Positions 25,462 through 35,168 are shown, counted from the stretch's first letter. The stretch is DNA of 64,000 nt from Priestia koreensis (GCF_001274935.1 NZ_LILC01000013.1:124001-188000), one strand, 5' to 3'. The notes: generated by a model not told the origin, from the sequence alone. Made by a program: numbers and translations.

Positions 25462-25720
25462 AACGACTTTTAATCAATAGGGAAATCGCTTCTTCTACCA
25501 CTTTTGAGGTGTCTCCGCCCTCTTCTTGAGCTTCTGTAATGCAGTGCTCTAAGTTGGTTGCGACGATTTGAGCAATCGTGCGATCAACGGCACTTCGGAT
25601 CGCAGAAAGCTGTGTTACAACATCTTTGCAATCTTTTTGTTCTTCCATCATGCGCAGAACGCCTCGCACCTGACCTTCTGCACGTTTTAGACGATTTTTT
25701 GTTTGATCGGTATACTTCAT
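25460..25720 (-). CDS. cstR: CsoR-family persulfide-sensing repressor, CstR-like
   Basis: An 86-residue four-helix DNA-binding repressor of the CsoR/DUF156 family (NRLKRAEGQVRGVLRMMEEQ). Cysteines fall at positions 31 and 60, exactly those used by CstR. The copper-sensor pattern of CsoR (Cys, His, Cys) is not complete, since the cysteine expected four residues after the histidine is missing. CstR senses persulfides through a di- or trisulfide link and derepresses sulfur-transferase genes. The gene lies downstream of, and probably in operon with, the rhodanese-like gene, which supports that reading. Confidence 0.85.
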   Translation of the reverse strand: MKYTDQTKNRLKRAEGQVRGVLRMMEEQKDCKDVVTQLSAIRSAVDRTIAQIVATNLEHCITEAQEEGGDTSKVVEEAISLLIKSR

Positions 25721-25765
25721 TTTCTATCCCTTCTTTTACTCAAAATGATTTTCTGTCTTCACCTA

Positions 25766-26104
25766 CTACTCACACGTGCACATGTAGCCACGAACGTCAA
25801 AGCCTAACTTTTTCAAGCGTCTCACGCTCAAATTACGAGAGATTCGGTCGTTCACAATAACCACTACTTCACGTAAAGGTATGTCACTGTGATGACGTTC
25901 TAAATAGGCGAGTGGTATATGAATGGCAGAAGGACAAGGTTGCTTTGTTATTTCGTTAAAATGACGAACATCTACGAGCGAAATTCCAGATTGCTCGCAG
26001 TCCACGCTGTCTACTTTTCTTACTCCCTGAACGGGAACATAGCGCTGATAAAATAGCGCAATAACCAGCAACACCATCGCGATTCCAATGACTAATATTG
26101 TCAT
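25766..26104 (-). CDS. Membrane-anchored rhodanese-like protein lacking the active-site cysteine
   Basis: A 112-residue protein with an N-terminal membrane helix (residues 2-19) and a short rhodanese fold: ISLVDVRHFNE (CH2A-like), HIPLAYLERH, and the loop VNDRISRNLS. In active rhodaneses this loop holds the catalytic cysteine (CxxGxR); here it has asparagine, near residue 85. Other cysteines are at 36, 57, 109 and 111, the last two as a C-terminal CTC. Probably a sulfur-binding or sensing partner rather than a thiosulfate transferase (inference). Precedes the CstR-like gene. Confidence 0.75.
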   Translation of the reverse strand: MTILVIGIAMVLLVIALFYQRYVPVQGVRKVDSVDCEQSGISLVDVRHFNEITKQPCPSAIHIPLAYLERHHSDIPLREVVVIVNDRISRNLSVRRLKKLGFDVRGYMCTCE

Positions 26105-26148
26105 ATATTCCTCCGCTAAACTAGATTATGAATTTTTAAGTGTCTTTT

Positions 26149-26167
26149 ATTATACGTGAAGGGGTAT
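26149..26167 (-). promoter_or_regulatory. Candidate CstR operator over the rhodanese-cstR promoter
   Basis: A minus-strand -10 TATAAT (26149-26154) overlaps ATACCCCTTCACGTAT (26152-26167, minus strand). The ATACCCC...GTAT arrangement resembles the G/C-tract inverted repeats bound by CsoR/CstR proteins, though the dyad is imperfect. Confidence 0.45.
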
Positions 26168-26339
26168 TGAAAAGCAAAATGAAATGCTCTTTTTTTACAT
26201 TTATTGAGCCCATTTTTTAATTTTGACGTTTTTACGAACGTTTGTTTTTAGATGTTGTATATTGTGAATGAGTACGCTATCATTAAAGCATACCTCGTAG
26301 CCATGAGCGTATATCAATATCCTATAGGAGGCGATACAG

Positions 26340-26486
26340 ATGGCTTCTTCCTCACACAAAACTCACAAACAGGAATTTGTTCAAAAACTTAAAAAGCAAG
26401 GAATCAAAATTGGTTTTACCAAGCCTCGCTCACAAATTACTTCCTTATTTCAACTTCCTTTTAAAAGAGCCAAAGCCTTGAATTAA
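26340..26486 (+). CDS. Small basic protein (48 aa)
   Basis: An ATG with TAGGAGGCGATACAG upstream opens a 48-codon frame that ends just before a terminator. The product is strongly basic (HKTHKQEFVQKLKKQGIKIG, later PFKRAKALN), has no cysteine and no membrane segment. It could be a nucleic-acid or membrane-surface binding peptide. No family recognised. It is convergent with the TVP38 gene. Confidence 0.65.
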   Translation: MASSSHKTHKQEFVQKLKKQGIKIGFTKPRSQITSLFQLPFKRAKALN

Positions 26487-26513
26487 CGAAATTCTTTCTA
26501 GTGGATACATACT

Positions 26514-26556
26514 AAATAGCCGTAGTCCCCTCACCTATGGGGATTCGGCTATTTTA
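26514..26556. terminator. Bidirectional terminator
   Basis: AAATAGCCG ... CGGCTATTT with an inner TCCCC/GGGGA stem, between the small basic protein gene and the TVP38 gene. Confidence 0.85.
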
Positions 26557-27198
26557 TTTGGAGTGATGCAAAAGCGTCCGCTGCTGAGCCACTCTTCGTC
26601 TGATCCAAAGAAAAAAGACCACGAAAAGAAAAACAAGCGCCGAAGCAGAAAATGTAACGAGCGGAAACTTTAACAGCAAGCGACCAAAGTAATAGTACAG
26701 GGTGGCCATCGGTATGCTTGCAAGACCAACCATTAAAATGTACGAGGGATATCGCATTTGAAGAGAAGCAGCTAGAAAACAGGCTGCATCAGTCGGCGCT
26801 CCCGGGCTCGACATAATAAAAAATAACGGCCAATGTTTCCCCTTCAGTTTTTGAAAAAGCTTGGGGTACTTGCGCTTTAAACGTACAAACACTTCTGTTC
26901 TTGCGTAATGGTTGCCAAGTAGATAAATGATGCTTTCTGTAATGCCCATACTGATGATGGTCATAATAATCGTTTCAACAGGAGAAAACAGCATTCCTCC
27001 CATAATAATAAATAGGGAGCTAGGAATAAATAATAAAATTCGAAATGAGAACGCGAGGACGAACAATAGATATGCGTAATCGTGCTGATGGCGAATCCAA
27101 TGTTGAACATCATTTATCGTTATATGATATCGATCGGCTGTTATCCAAGCGATGGACCACAAGCTGATCAAGGCGAGAATCGGAATGAATTTTTTCAT
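26554..27198 (-). CDS. TVP38/TMEM64 (VTT-domain) membrane protein
   Basis: A 214-residue polytopic protein of the SNARE-associated/VTT (DedA-related) superfamily. The core reads FIPSSLFIIMGGMLFSP, GITESIIYLLGNHYART and, in the second half, MSSPGAPTDAACFLAASLQM. Such proteins are proposed lipid flippases or scramblases. About five to six membrane helices; basic C-terminal tail. Monocistronic. Confidence 0.85.
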   Translation of the reverse strand: MKKFIPILALISLWSIAWITADRYHITINDVQHWIRHQHDYAYLLFVLAFSFRILLFIPSSLFIIMGGMLFSPVETIIMTIISMGITESIIYLLGNHYARTEVFVRLKRKYPKLFQKLKGKHWPLFFIMSSPGAPTDAACFLAASLQMRYPSYILMVGLASIPMATLYYYFGRLLLKFPLVTFSASALVFLFVVFFLWIRRRVAQQRTLLHHSK

Positions 27199-27297
27199 GG
27201 GAAACCTCCTACGATTCTTTTCCCGATTTCTCTACTGTACAATCCACGTATTGATCATTTCAACTATTTCTTCTTTTAACATTCTTCCTTCGTATAC

Positions 27298-27326
27298 AAA
27301 AAAAGGAATCTAGTAAAGATTCCTTT
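27298..27326 (-). terminator. Terminator of the sulfate transporter operon
   Basis: AAAGGAATC / GATTCCTTT stem with a 7-nt loop and a T-run on the minus strand, downstream of cysA. Confidence 0.85.
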
Positions 27327-27347
27327 ATGCAGAAGAAGACCGCATCA

Positions 27348-28421
27348 TTAAATCGAAAAGTCTTCTGGTACAAACACTTTTAATTGTTTTGGAAGAACAT
27401 ACACCTCTTCTCCAACTGATAGGTTCAATTCCCTTGCTTCATTCTTTGTTAGTTCTGCTTCTAAAAATTCATTATTGTCTAGGCGATTTAACTCCACTCG
27501 CACGACTGAACCAATCGCATGAACATGAAAGACACGTGCTAAAATTCGCTCTGTATGTTCGTTATTGCGGGTGATTTTTAAATCGTGAGGTCGCACATAT
27601 CCAGTCGCATCTCCGGACGTTTCAAGGTGATTATCTGACAGAGTGGTTTGGATAGACCCGTGATGAAGTCGTCCCTTTTCCAAACGTCCGTGAAAGAGGT
27701 TTACGTTTCCTAAAAAGTTGTAGACGAATGGTGTTTGTGGATGATCATACACTTCTTCTGGAGAACCAATTTGCTCAATCGCCCCCTCATTCATCACTAC
27801 AATTCGATCTGCTACGTCTAATGCTTCCTCTTGATCGTGGGTCACAAAAATACTCGTAATATGAAAGTCATCATGAAGCTTACGAAGCCATCTACGAAGC
27901 TCCTTTCGCACCTTCGCATCCAATGCACCAAACGGTTCATCCAATAGAAGAACCTTTGGCTCGACCGCAAGCGCTCGTGCAAGCGCAACCCGCTGCTTTT
28001 GGCCGCCGGATAATTGATCTGGATAGCGGCTAGCCAAATGATCAAGCTTAACAAGCGATAAGAGCTCTTCAACTTTTGCTTTTATTTCTGCTTTTGAGGG
28101 ACGGACGTTTCGTGGTCGAACCTTTAATCCGTACGCGACATTATCAAATACAGTCATATGACGGAACAAGGCATAGTGCTGAAATACAAACCCCACTTGC
28201 CGTTCGTTCGCGTCTAATGAGTGGGTTGGGCGGTCATCAAATAAAATCGTGCCCTCATCTGCTGATTCTAGACCTGCGATAATTCGAAGAAGCGATGTTT
28301 TCCCTGAACCTGACGGACCTAATAATGCAACCAATTCACCCCTTTTAATCGTTAAGTCTATATTTTGTAACGCTTTGAAAGATCCGAAGTTTTTTGAAAT
28401 GTTTCGTATTTGAATACTCAT
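27348..28421 (-). CDS. cysA: Sulfate/thiosulfate ABC transporter ATPase
   Basis: A 357-residue ATPase energising sulfate (or thiosulfate) import. Walker [10 protein letters not shown] near residues 34-42, Q-loop FVFQHYALF, signature [16 protein letters not shown], Walker [17 protein letters not shown]-loop [11 protein letters not shown]-terminal TOBE-like region starts near residue 240. The start overlaps cysW (ATGA). Last gene of a four-gene operon. Confidence 0.94.
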   Translation of the reverse strand: MSIQIRNISKNFGSFKALQNIDLTIKRGELVALLGPSGSGKTSLLRIIAGLESADEGTILFDDRPTHSLDANERQVGFVFQHYALFRHMTVFDNVAYGLKVRPRNVRPSKAEIKAKVEELLSLVKLDHLASRYPDQLSGGQKQRVALARALAVEPKVLLLDEPFGALDAKVRKELRRWLRKLHDDFHITSIFVTHDQEEALDVADRIVVMNEGAIEQIGSPEEVYDHPQTPFVYNFLGNVNLFHGRLEKGRLHHGSIQTTLSDNHLETSGDATGYVRPHDLKITRNNEHTERILARVFHVHAIGSVVRVELNRLDNNEFLEAELTKNEARELNLSVGEEVYVLPKQLKVFVPEDFSI

Positions 28422-29308
28422 CTTTCGCTCTCCCCTTCGTCATAAGCAACAACTCGTTTTGTTTTCCATTCGATTATATTTTTAGCGATCAGAGTCAAGA
28501 TGGCGATGATCGACATGAGCGAGGCAACGGCAAAAGCTGCTGAAAACTGATACTCATTGTAGAGGACTTCAATATGAAGTGGCATCGTGTTTGTTTCTCC
28601 ACGAATATGACCAGATACAACCGATACGGCCCCAAATTCTCCAATAGCACGCGCATTTGCTAAAATTAATCCATACAGCAATCCCCATTTAATATTAGGA
28701 AGCGTCACATGCCAAAACGTTCTCCATCCACTTGCTCCTAAAATGGTAGACGCTTCTTCTTCAGACGTTCCCTGTGCTTGCATAAGTGGAATTAGTTCAC
28801 GCGCCACAAATGGAAATGTGACGAATAACGTCGCAAGTAAGATGCCTGGCACAGCGAATATAATTTGAATGTTATGATCTAGGAGGTATTCGCCAAAAAG
28901 ACCTTGTGCACCGAATAGAAGAACGAAAATTAATCCCGCAATAACAGGCGAAATGGCTACTGGAAGGTCAATAAGCGTCAGTAAGATATTTTTCCCTTTG
29001 AACTGAAATTTTGTAATCGCCCATGCTGCTGCAATTCCAAACAAGGCGTTGAGCGGAATTGAAATTAATGCTACTAGGAGTGTCAACTTAATGGCAGAAA
29101 GCGCATCAGGGTTCGTAATCGCTTCTAGATATACTCCCCAGCCTTTTTCCAGTGCTTTTGTGAAGATGGCTACAAGTGGCACAATAAGAAACAGTGCCAA
29201 GAATAATAAGGCGATCGTAATAAGCAGCCATTGCACAGGATTTGCTTTTTTCTTTGTTTTTATTGTTGCTGTATTTGTCGTATGAGATAAAGGTACGTGA
29301 CCTGCCAC
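28418..29308 (-). CDS. cysW: Sulfate ABC transporter permease CysW
   Basis: A 296-residue permease with about six membrane helices. The cytoplasmic EAA loop is [22 protein letters not shown]-like, followed by [15 protein letters not shown], typical of CysW. The N-terminus is extended and basic ([12 protein letters not shown]). It starts with GTG, overlapping the cysT stop (TAGTG), behind GGAGGTG, so it is coupled to cysT. Pairs with CysT to form the channel. Confidence 0.93.
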   Translation of the reverse strand: MAGHVPLSHTTNTATIKTKKKANPVQWLLITIALLFLALFLIVPLVAIFTKALEKGWGVYLEAITNPDALSAIKLTLLVALISIPLNALFGIAAAWAITKFQFKGKNILLTLIDLPVAISPVIAGLIFVLLFGAQGLFGEYLLDHNIQIIFAVPGILLATLFVTFPFVARELIPLMQAQGTSEEEASTILGASGWRTFWHVTLPNIKWGLLYGLILANARAIGEFGAVSVVSGHIRGETNTMPLHIEVLYNEYQFSAAFAVASLMSIIAILTLIAKNIIEWKTKRVVAYDEGESER

Positions 29309-30138
29309 TATGCTGCACCTCCGTAACGTTTGTGCGTCCAGCGCTGAATAAGATTAATGACTAATAAAAGCAGAAATGAAATAAGCAGCATAACGGTCGC
29401 AATAGCGGTAGCCCCTGTGTAATCATACTGCTCAAGCTTTGTCATAATGATTAGCGGCGTAATTTCTGTTTTCATCGGCATATTCCCCGCAATAAAAACA
29501 ACGGATCCGTACTCACCAATTGCGCGTGCGAAGGCAAGCGAGAACCCGGTTAAGATGGCTGGTATAAGAGGAGGAAATATGACCCTTGCAAACGTTTGGA
29601 AATTGGTTGCGCCCAAGCTTTGTGATGCTTCTTCTACTTCTTGTTCGAGCCCTTCTAAAATAGGCTGAACCGTACGTACGACAAATGGAAGCCCAATAAA
29701 GGTAAGCGCAATGACAATTCCGATAGGCGTAAAAGCAATTTTAAATCCGAATAGCTGTCCTAGCCAGCCGTGCGGTGAATAAAGGGTTGTGAGCGTAATA
29801 CCTGCCACTGCCGTAGGAAGAGCAAAAGGCAAATCAACTAATCCATCAATTAATTTCTTTCCTGGAAACGAATAGCGTACGAGAACCCATGCAATCAGAA
29901 CGCCGAATATAGCGTTTATACAGGCACCAATAAACGCTGTTCCGAAGCTCAATCGATAGGAAGCTACTACTCTTGGATTGCTCACAACTTGCCAAAAATC
30001 CGTCCATCCCATTTGGGCAGTGTGATAAAACACCATCGTAAGAGGCAAAATGACAATGAGACTAATATATAAAACCGTATATCCCATTGAAAGGCCAAAT
30101 CCCGGTAATTTATAAACCTTTGGCTGCGTTTGTTTCAT
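29308..30138 (-). CDS. cysT: Sulfate ABC transporter permease CysT
   Basis: A 276-residue permease with six predicted helices. The EAA loop is [20 protein letters not shown], followed by [20 protein letters not shown], diagnostic of CysT/CysU. It sits between the binding protein gene (72 bases upstream) and cysW, with stop-start overlap to the latter. Confidence 0.93.
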   Translation of the reverse strand: MKQTQPKVYKLPGFGLSMGYTVLYISLIVILPLTMVFYHTAQMGWTDFWQVVSNPRVVASYRLSFGTAFIGACINAIFGVLIAWVLVRYSFPGKKLIDGLVDLPFALPTAVAGITLTTLYSPHGWLGQLFGFKIAFTPIGIVIALTFIGLPFVVRTVQPILEGLEQEVEEASQSLGATNFQTFARVIFPPLIPAILTGFSLAFARAIGEYGSVVFIAGNMPMKTEITPLIIMTKLEQYDYTGATAIATVMLLISFLLLLVINLIQRWTHKRYGGAA

Positions 30139-30210
30139 ATCGTCACCTCGTTATGTAGAAAAGAAAGGAAAGAAAGCATCCTTTCTCCCTTCCTCCTATT
30201 TTGTGTAAGC

Positions 30211-31266
30211 TTATTTCGGTTGATAAATGTCATCGAACGTGCCACCATCATCAAAATGTTTCGCCTGCGCCTTTTTCCAACCTCCAAATTCTTTATCTAC
30301 CGTAACGAGATCAACTTTCGGGAATACATCACTATATTTGGCAAGGACTTTCTCGTTTCGCGGGCGATAAAAATGCTTTGCCGCAATTTCTTGCCCTTTC
30401 TCTGTATAGAGATAGTTTAAATAAGCATTTGCTACTTTTTTCGTTCCTTTTTTCTCGGCATTTTTGTCTACAACCGCAACGGGAGGTTCCGCTAGAATGC
30501 TGAGGGATGGAACAACGATATCAAACTTATCTTTTCCAAGCTCTTGTTGAGTGAGCAGTGCTTCATTCTCCCATGCAATTAATACATCTCCGATACCACG
30601 CTCTACGAAAGTAGTGGTAGCACCACGAGCACCTGAATCCAATACTTCTACATTTTGATAGAGCTTTTTCATAAAGGCTTTTGTTTCTTTCTCCTTGCCT
30701 CCGTCTTGTTTATCTGCATACGCCCAAGCAGCTAAATAGTTCCATCTAGCTCCCCCTGACGTTTTTGGATTTGGTGTGATGACTGAGACGCCTTTTTTCG
30801 TTAAATCGTCCCAATCTTTAATTCCTTTTGGATTCCCTTTTCGTACTAAAAAAACAATTGTAGATGTGTACGGCGTCGAATTATCTTTTAATTTCGTTTG
30901 CCAATTCTCAGGGAGAATGTGACGCGTTTTCGCAATTTCATCGATGTCATACGCAAGCGCTAAGGTGACCACGTCTGCCTGTAAGCCGTCGATTACAGCT
31001 CTCCCCTGACTTCCTGACCCACCGTGAGATTGCTTCACCGTTACGGTCTGATCAGTTTTATTTTTCCAATATTCAGTAAATTCTTTATTGAAGTCTTGGT
31101 ATAATTCTCGCGTTGGATCATAGGAAACGTTTAATAGCTCCACAGGTTTTTTAGAATCATTTTTAGAACCTGACGAGGACTCACTGCTTCCACATGCAGA
31201 TAGTAACACCGTGCTTAGAGCCATAATAGAAGCAAATTTCAGCCATTTTGTCTGTCTTCGTCTCAT
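30211..31266 (-). CDS. sbp: Sulfate-binding lipoprotein
   Basis: A 351-residue solute-binding lipoprotein. The signal peptide [20 protein letters not shown] ends at lipobox LSAC, followed by a serine/glycine linker. The mature domain has the sulfate-binding pattern: [34 protein letters not shown] and [19 protein letters not shown]. It delivers sulfate or thiosulfate to CysTWA. Start has GGGGGAATT upstream. First gene of the operon; no SAM riboswitch was seen in front of it. Confidence 0.94.
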   Translation of the reverse strand: MRRRQTKWLKFASIMALSTVLLSACGSSESSSGSKNDSKKPVELLNVSYDPTRELYQDFNKEFTEYWKNKTDQTVTVKQSHGGSGSQGRAVIDGLQADVVTLALAYDIDEIAKTRHILPENWQTKLKDNSTPYTSTIVFLVRKGNPKGIKDWDDLTKKGVSVITPNPKTSGGARWNYLAAWAYADKQDGGKEKETKAFMKKLYQNVEVLDSGARGATTTFVERGIGDVLIAWENEALLTQQELGKDKFDIVVPSLSILAEPPVAVVDKNAEKKGTKKVANAYLNYLYTEKGQEIAAKHFYRPRNEKVLAKYSDVFPKVDLVTVDKEFGGWKKAQAKHFDDGGTFDDIYQPK

Positions 31267-31298
31267 TCGAATTCCCCCAATGTTAGTTGTTTTTATAG

Positions 31299-31330
31299 AA
31301 AAAAAGACTGCACGTTAGATGAGCAGTCTT
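31299..31330 (-). terminator. Terminator or attenuator between fbp-like gene and sbp
   Basis: Minus-strand AAGACTGC / GCAGTCTT stem with an 11-nt loop and seven T residues, only 33 bases before the sbp start. That spacing leaves little room for a separate sbp promoter. Confidence 0.75.
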
Positions 31331-31356
31331 CAAATCTCTTTCTGATCTGTAACTGT

Positions 31357-31539
31357 CTATAAGATAGGTTGGTTTGTAGATCCTTTTTTTTCTAAGGCAA
31401 TTTTGTAATCACGCTCCAAGTCACTGAGCGTTTGGGAGTAGATGAGTGGATCATCTGGTCGGTATACTCCTAAAAATAAAAGTTTTTGAATGAGGCATTT
31501 CCGGCTCATTTCAACGGCTTCCTGAAAAATTTTACCCAT
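31357..31539 (-). CDS. FbpA-like (Fur-regulated basic protein) family peptide
   Basis: A 60-residue protein matching the Fbp pattern: MSRKCLIQKLLFLGVYRPDD, then the L..LSDLERDY helix. In B. subtilis FbpA-C are Fur-controlled small proteins that help the FsrA small RNA in iron sparing. No Fur box was identified here, so iron control is not shown. AAAAAGGAG precedes the ATG at 31539. It lies between an esterase gene and the sulfate operon. Confidence 0.65.
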   Translation of the reverse strand: MGKIFQEAVEMSRKCLIQKLLFLGVYRPDDPLIYSQTLSDLERDYKIALEKKGSTNQPIL

Positions 31540-31583
31540 GAATGGAACTCCTTTTTAAGAGGTAAGCCCTCTCGTAAGATTCA

Positions 31584-32366
31584 TTACTGGGCGATCGATG
31601 TTGGGAAGACAAGCGCTTCACTTCGACATATGGTACGAATAAAGCTTATACATCGCGCAGCAATCAATTCTTTTTCATAGTCCATTGATGCCACGTGGTA
31701 CGAATTGCGAAGCGTTACTTTCGTTTTTTGGACGGCGCGCGTTTGTTCAAGCAGATAATCCGTATTTGTCGCAGGAACAACGTGATCCTCAAGGGATGCA
31801 AATGAAATGACTGGACACGTAATCTGCGATAATGAAGACCTCACAAACTTCATTAAGGAGAATAATTGTTTAATAGAAGCGGTAGGCGCATAATCGTACG
31901 TAATTTCATAAACGTCTGGTTTTTTAATATCAGGTGCCCCTTCCAGTATATAGCGCTCGCACGTCTCCGTTGTATATCCCTCCATGCATGGAATAGAAGA
32001 AATGGCCGGATTAATAAGCATAATTCCTGAAATAGATGAAAACTTACTTGCCAAATAAGACGTAAGCGCTCCGCCCATGGATTGCCCGACGACAAATACG
32101 CGTGCGCACTGCTTTTTCAAATGACGATACGCCTGTGTAACATCCCCGATCCAATCTTGGAACGAATACGTCTCTAAATCTTTGTAATGCGTCCCGTGAC
32201 CGCTTAGCCGCGGTGCATATACCGTATATCCCTTCTCTCCGAACGACTGCGCTAGAAACTCAACGCTTTGTGGTGTGCCCATAAATCCATGAATCACTAA
32301 AACACCCGTTTCATTACCATTTATAAAAATTGGCTCAGCACCTTGAATAATTGAGTAAGTCGTCAT
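31584..32366 (-). CDS. Alpha/beta-hydrolase carboxylesterase (Est30/monoacylglycerol lipase type)
   Basis: A 260-residue cytoplasmic alpha/beta hydrolase. Oxyanion region LVIHGFMGTPQS, nucleophile elbow GQSMGG (serine near residue 95), acid in ASLEDHVVPA, and catalytic histidine in NSYHVASMDYEKE. This arrangement matches Bacillus carboxylesterase Est30 and the monoacylglycerol lipase. Substrates are probably short or medium acyl esters. It is upstream of the fbp-like gene in the same direction. Confidence 0.88.
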   Translation of the reverse strand: MTTYSIIQGAEPIFINGNETGVLVIHGFMGTPQSVEFLAQSFGEKGYTVYAPRLSGHGTHYKDLETYSFQDWIGDVTQAYRHLKKQCARVFVVGQSMGGALTSYLASKFSSISGIMLINPAISSIPCMEGYTTETCERYILEGAPDIKKPDVYEITYDYAPTASIKQLFSLMKFVRSSLSQITCPVISFASLEDHVVPATNTDYLLEQTRAVQKTKVTLRNSYHVASMDYEKELIAARCISFIRTICRSEALVFPTSIAQ

Positions 32367-32493
32367 GCTTTCATCTCCCTTGAAAAATATTCCTTTTCGC
32401 TCTGTTTTATCTTTTCTCTATCTTAAACCCACAATTCCTACCTGTCAACGATGAATTAAAAAATATTTTTATTTTCTGATTATTTAACACAAT

Positions 32494-32526
32494 AAAAAAC
32501 CCGAGATGGAATCATCTCAGGTTTTT
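32494..32526 (-). terminator. Terminator of the amidase gene
   Basis: AAAAACC-GAGATG / CATCTC-GGTTTTT stem with one mismatch, just after the amidase stop. Confidence 0.85.
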
Positions 32527-32529
32527 ACG

Positions 32530-34002
32530 TTATTGACGAACAAGTGGATATAAAGAAGATACGTCAATTTTATTTGCTTTGTAGTAGTCTAGAATGCCAA
32601 GTACGATCGCTTCTGCGTCTTTTTGACGCCAGTAGTCAGACTTTAGCTTCGCCGCATCCGTTGAATTGTTAATAAAGCCAAGCTCTGCTAATACGGCAGG
32701 CATTGAATTGTATTTATTTACATACAAATTCGTCGGATGTATTCCACGATCAGCTAATTTCCACTCTTCTACTAAGCGCTTTTGAATACACTGTGCAAGC
32801 AGCTTGCTTTGGGCATTATACGGATTTGTTGCCCCTGCATAGTAATGCGTTTCAATCCCAGTTCCTGACTCGGGTTTTGCACTGGAGTTAATGTGAATGC
32901 TGACAAAAATATCTCCCTTTTGCTGCTTCGCAATGATCGGTCGATCTTTTAGCTCAATAAACACATTCGTGCTTCTCGTTAAATAGCTTGGAACAGACAT
33001 GCGATTAAGCACTTGCTGTACCTTTAGTCCAACATCTAACACGATGTCTTTTTCATTCATCCCATTTCCAATTGCTCCCGTATCTTTTCCACCATGACCT
33101 GGATCAATAATGATTTTTTTATTCGCCAGTGGATTTAACACAGGGCTAGGAGTCGTAGGCGTTGTCGGATTCGGATCAGGCTGATTCGTATCCGTTGCTC
33201 CTCCGCCGTTTGTCGGTGTGATCGCTAAATAAGAAGATGACACGAAACCAAAAAATGAATTTTTATCATCAACTACTTCTGCCCACGTTCCAACGAAATG
33301 ATCGATTTTGAGCATTTTTCCGTTTCCGACAGACGCAATTTTCCCGTACTGAGTGGAAGGACCTGTACGAACGGTTAAGGCACTTGCCGTTACTTTCCCC
33401 TGCTGCGGGAATGCTTTTGTGTATCCTGATCGGAATGATGAATTAATGGCGCGGGCAATAAAGACCGCATAGTCAGCACGCTTAATTAGCTCATTTCCAC
33501 CAAACTGGCCGTTGCCAAGTCCTGTGGAGATCTTTTTTGAAAGCAACGCTTGGTTTGCACTTCCGGTATTTGTTGCGCCGTAATTAAACGCACGTGAAAT
33601 GAGCAGCGCCATTTCACCACGTGATACCTTCTGCTCCGGCTTAAACGTTCCGTCTGCATAGCCGCTCAGATAGTGCTTCTCATATGCCGACTGGATATAA
33701 CCTGCTTCCTTTGCACTTGCCTGCACGTCAGAAAATTTTGTTTGACGCTGTGTGCCGTCAAGCTGTGTTGCTCTGCCAATAATAGACACTGCTTCTGCTC
33801 TCGTGATGGTTTCATCAGGGTTCAAACGGTTACTTGACGTATTCAAAATGCCCCCTTCAGCTAAAAAATTCACTTCTTTTGCTGCTCGATGGTTGTTTGG
33901 GACATCCACAAACGTTGTTTCGGCTTTAACAGTTAGATTGGAGAATGTTCCAAGCATTAAAGCAAAAACAACGGGAAGAACTCCTGCCGTTCTCTTTTTC
34001 AT
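32530..34002 (-). CDS. SLH-domain N-acetylmuramoyl-L-alanine amidase
   Basis: A 490-residue secreted cell-wall hydrolase. After a signal peptide (MKKRTAGVLPVVFALMLGTF) come three SLH repeats: FVDVPNNHRAAKEVNFLAEG, FSDVQASAKEAGYIQSAYEK and a degenerate third one. Then an SH3-like domain (TVRTGPSTQYGKIASV ... GTWAEVVDD), a Pro/Thr-rich linker, and an Amidase_3 catalytic domain (IDPGHGGKDTGAIG, glutamate in NEKDIVLD, HINSS, ELGFINN). It cleaves the bond between MurNAc and L-Ala. SLH domains usually bind pyruvylated secondary wall polymer. Start at 34002 has AAAGGAAG six bases upstream. Confidence 0.93.
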   Translation of the reverse strand: MKKRTAGVLPVVFALMLGTFSNLTVKAETTFVDVPNNHRAAKEVNFLAEGGILNTSSNRLNPDETITRAEAVSIIGRATQLDGTQRQTKFSDVQASAKEAGYIQSAYEKHYLSGYADGTFKPEQKVSRGEMALLISRAFNYGATNTGSANQALLSKKISTGLGNGQFGGNELIKRADYAVFIARAINSSFRSGYTKAFPQQGKVTASALTVRTGPSTQYGKIASVGNGKMLKIDHFVGTWAEVVDDKNSFFGFVSSSYLAITPTNGGGATDTNQPDPNPTTPTTPSPVLNPLANKKIIIDPGHGGKDTGAIGNGMNEKDIVLDVGLKVQQVLNRMSVPSYLTRSTNVFIELKDRPIIAKQQKGDIFVSIHINSSAKPESGTGIETHYYAGATNPYNAQSKLLAQCIQKRLVEEWKLADRGIHPTNLYVNKYNSMPAVLAELGFINNSTDAAKLKSDYWRQKDAEAIVLGILDYYKANKIDVSSLYPLVRQ

Positions 34003-34167
34003 ATGTAACTTCCTTTCCCTGTTCCTTTTTACCATTTTTTATCCGTAAGACCTAGAAACTATTTCCACAAAAATAGACCTTACTCCTTTTTTTTCGTCAT
34101 TTTTTTTGGAAAGTTAATAAAAATTAAGTCGAATGTATGAAAAATATTAAAAAAGAAACGCGAGGGT

Positions 34168-34198
34168 AAAAAAAATAGCCCTTTTCGGCTATTTTCAG
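34168..34198 (-). terminator. Terminator of the RND-TetR operon
   Basis: AAAATAGCC / GGCTATTTT 9-bp stem with a 6-nt loop and a long minus-strand T-run, after the TetR stop. Confidence 0.88.
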
Positions 34199-34201
34199 TG
34201 A

Positions 34202-35083
34202 TTATAAGGTGGAAATCTGCTTGTGAAGTAATTGTATATACGTTTGGATTCCTTTTACATCATAGCTAGATAATAAGCTTACAAGCGCTTCGATAATAAC
34301 TTTTTTCGGTTCTTTTTTCTGAAGCTCCTCCCTTAGAGCACGAAGGGAAACGTACACTCGTTCAATTCCCTCACTATAGTCGGGTTGATTGACGAGAAAT
34401 TGTTCAAAGTCTGCGACTATTTGAAGCATCTGATGAAACGGTGTAGGAGGCTTTTGCTCCTCTTCAAAAAAACTTTTCATTAGCTCAAAGCTTAAAAGTG
34501 GCTCGTCCTCTTCTTTAAATCCATGCATAACGGAGTCTAACCGGTCTAGCATAAAAGATGGAATACGCTCTAAAGAGAGCTTTTTATCATCCATAAAAAT
34601 GTAAAATAGGTATTCCTTCATCATTCCGTTCAGCATTGTCGCACAGTCCAGCACGTACTGCTTGTGAGACTCACCGTATATCTCTAAAAGCTGGCTACAG
34701 TACCACTTCATCGTTTCAGAGCGGATATTTGCGACAACTTTGCTGAGCTCTTCATTTACTCGAAGCGCCTGTTCTCCCATTCTCATACGAACAAAATGCT
34801 TGTGTCGATTAAATTCCTGAAGTTGGACCGTTAGTTGTCGAATGAAACGCTCACGAGGCGTTAAGTCTTCATCTTCGCCAATTTCAGATATTTTCTTAAA
34901 TAATACTTCGTAGTGATAGCGAAAGATGGAAATCGCCATTTCCTCTTTCGATTTAAAATAATTATAGATGGAGGCTTTTGCAATCCCGCTGCGTTCCGCA
35001 ATTTCTTGCATGCTTGCGGCGTGATAGCCTTTTTCAGCAAACAGCTTCATGGCCTCCTCTAAAATTTGGATTTTCCGGCTCAT
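34202..35083 (-). CDS. TetR-family regulator of the RND pump
   Basis: A 293-residue regulator. The N-terminal TetR helix-turn-helix is KIQILEEAMKLFAEKGYHAA ... IAKASIYNYFKSKEEM. The C-terminal ligand domain is unusually long (about 240 residues). It is the second gene of the RND operon, 85 bases downstream. Two GACCGA-type dyads in front of that operon are the likely operators, implying autoregulation and drug- or lipid-responsive induction. Confidence 0.88.
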   Translation of the reverse strand: MSRKIQILEEAMKLFAEKGYHAASMQEIAERSGIAKASIYNYFKSKEEMAISIFRYHYEVLFKKISEIGEDEDLTPRERFIRQLTVQLQEFNRHKHFVRMRMGEQALRVNEELSKVVANIRSETMKWYCSQLLEIYGESHKQYVLDCATMLNGMMKEYLFYIFMDDKKLSLERIPSFMLDRLDSVMHGFKEEDEPLLSFELMKSFFEEEQKPPTPFHQMLQIVADFEQFLVNQPDYSEGIERVYVSLRALREELQKKEPKKVIIEALVSLLSSYDVKGIQTYIQLLHKQISTL

Positions 35084-35168
35084 GGTTACACCTCAATTCT
35101 TTAGAGAGAAAGGAGCCAACCCAAAAGATCGTATGCCTTTTAAGTCAGCTCCTCGTTCATAGTTTACA

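Noticed and set aside
31267..31600. Possible SAM riboswitch or S-box before the sulfate operon
   Set aside because: I looked for the conserved S-box blocks and do not see them; only the terminator-like hairpin is present.
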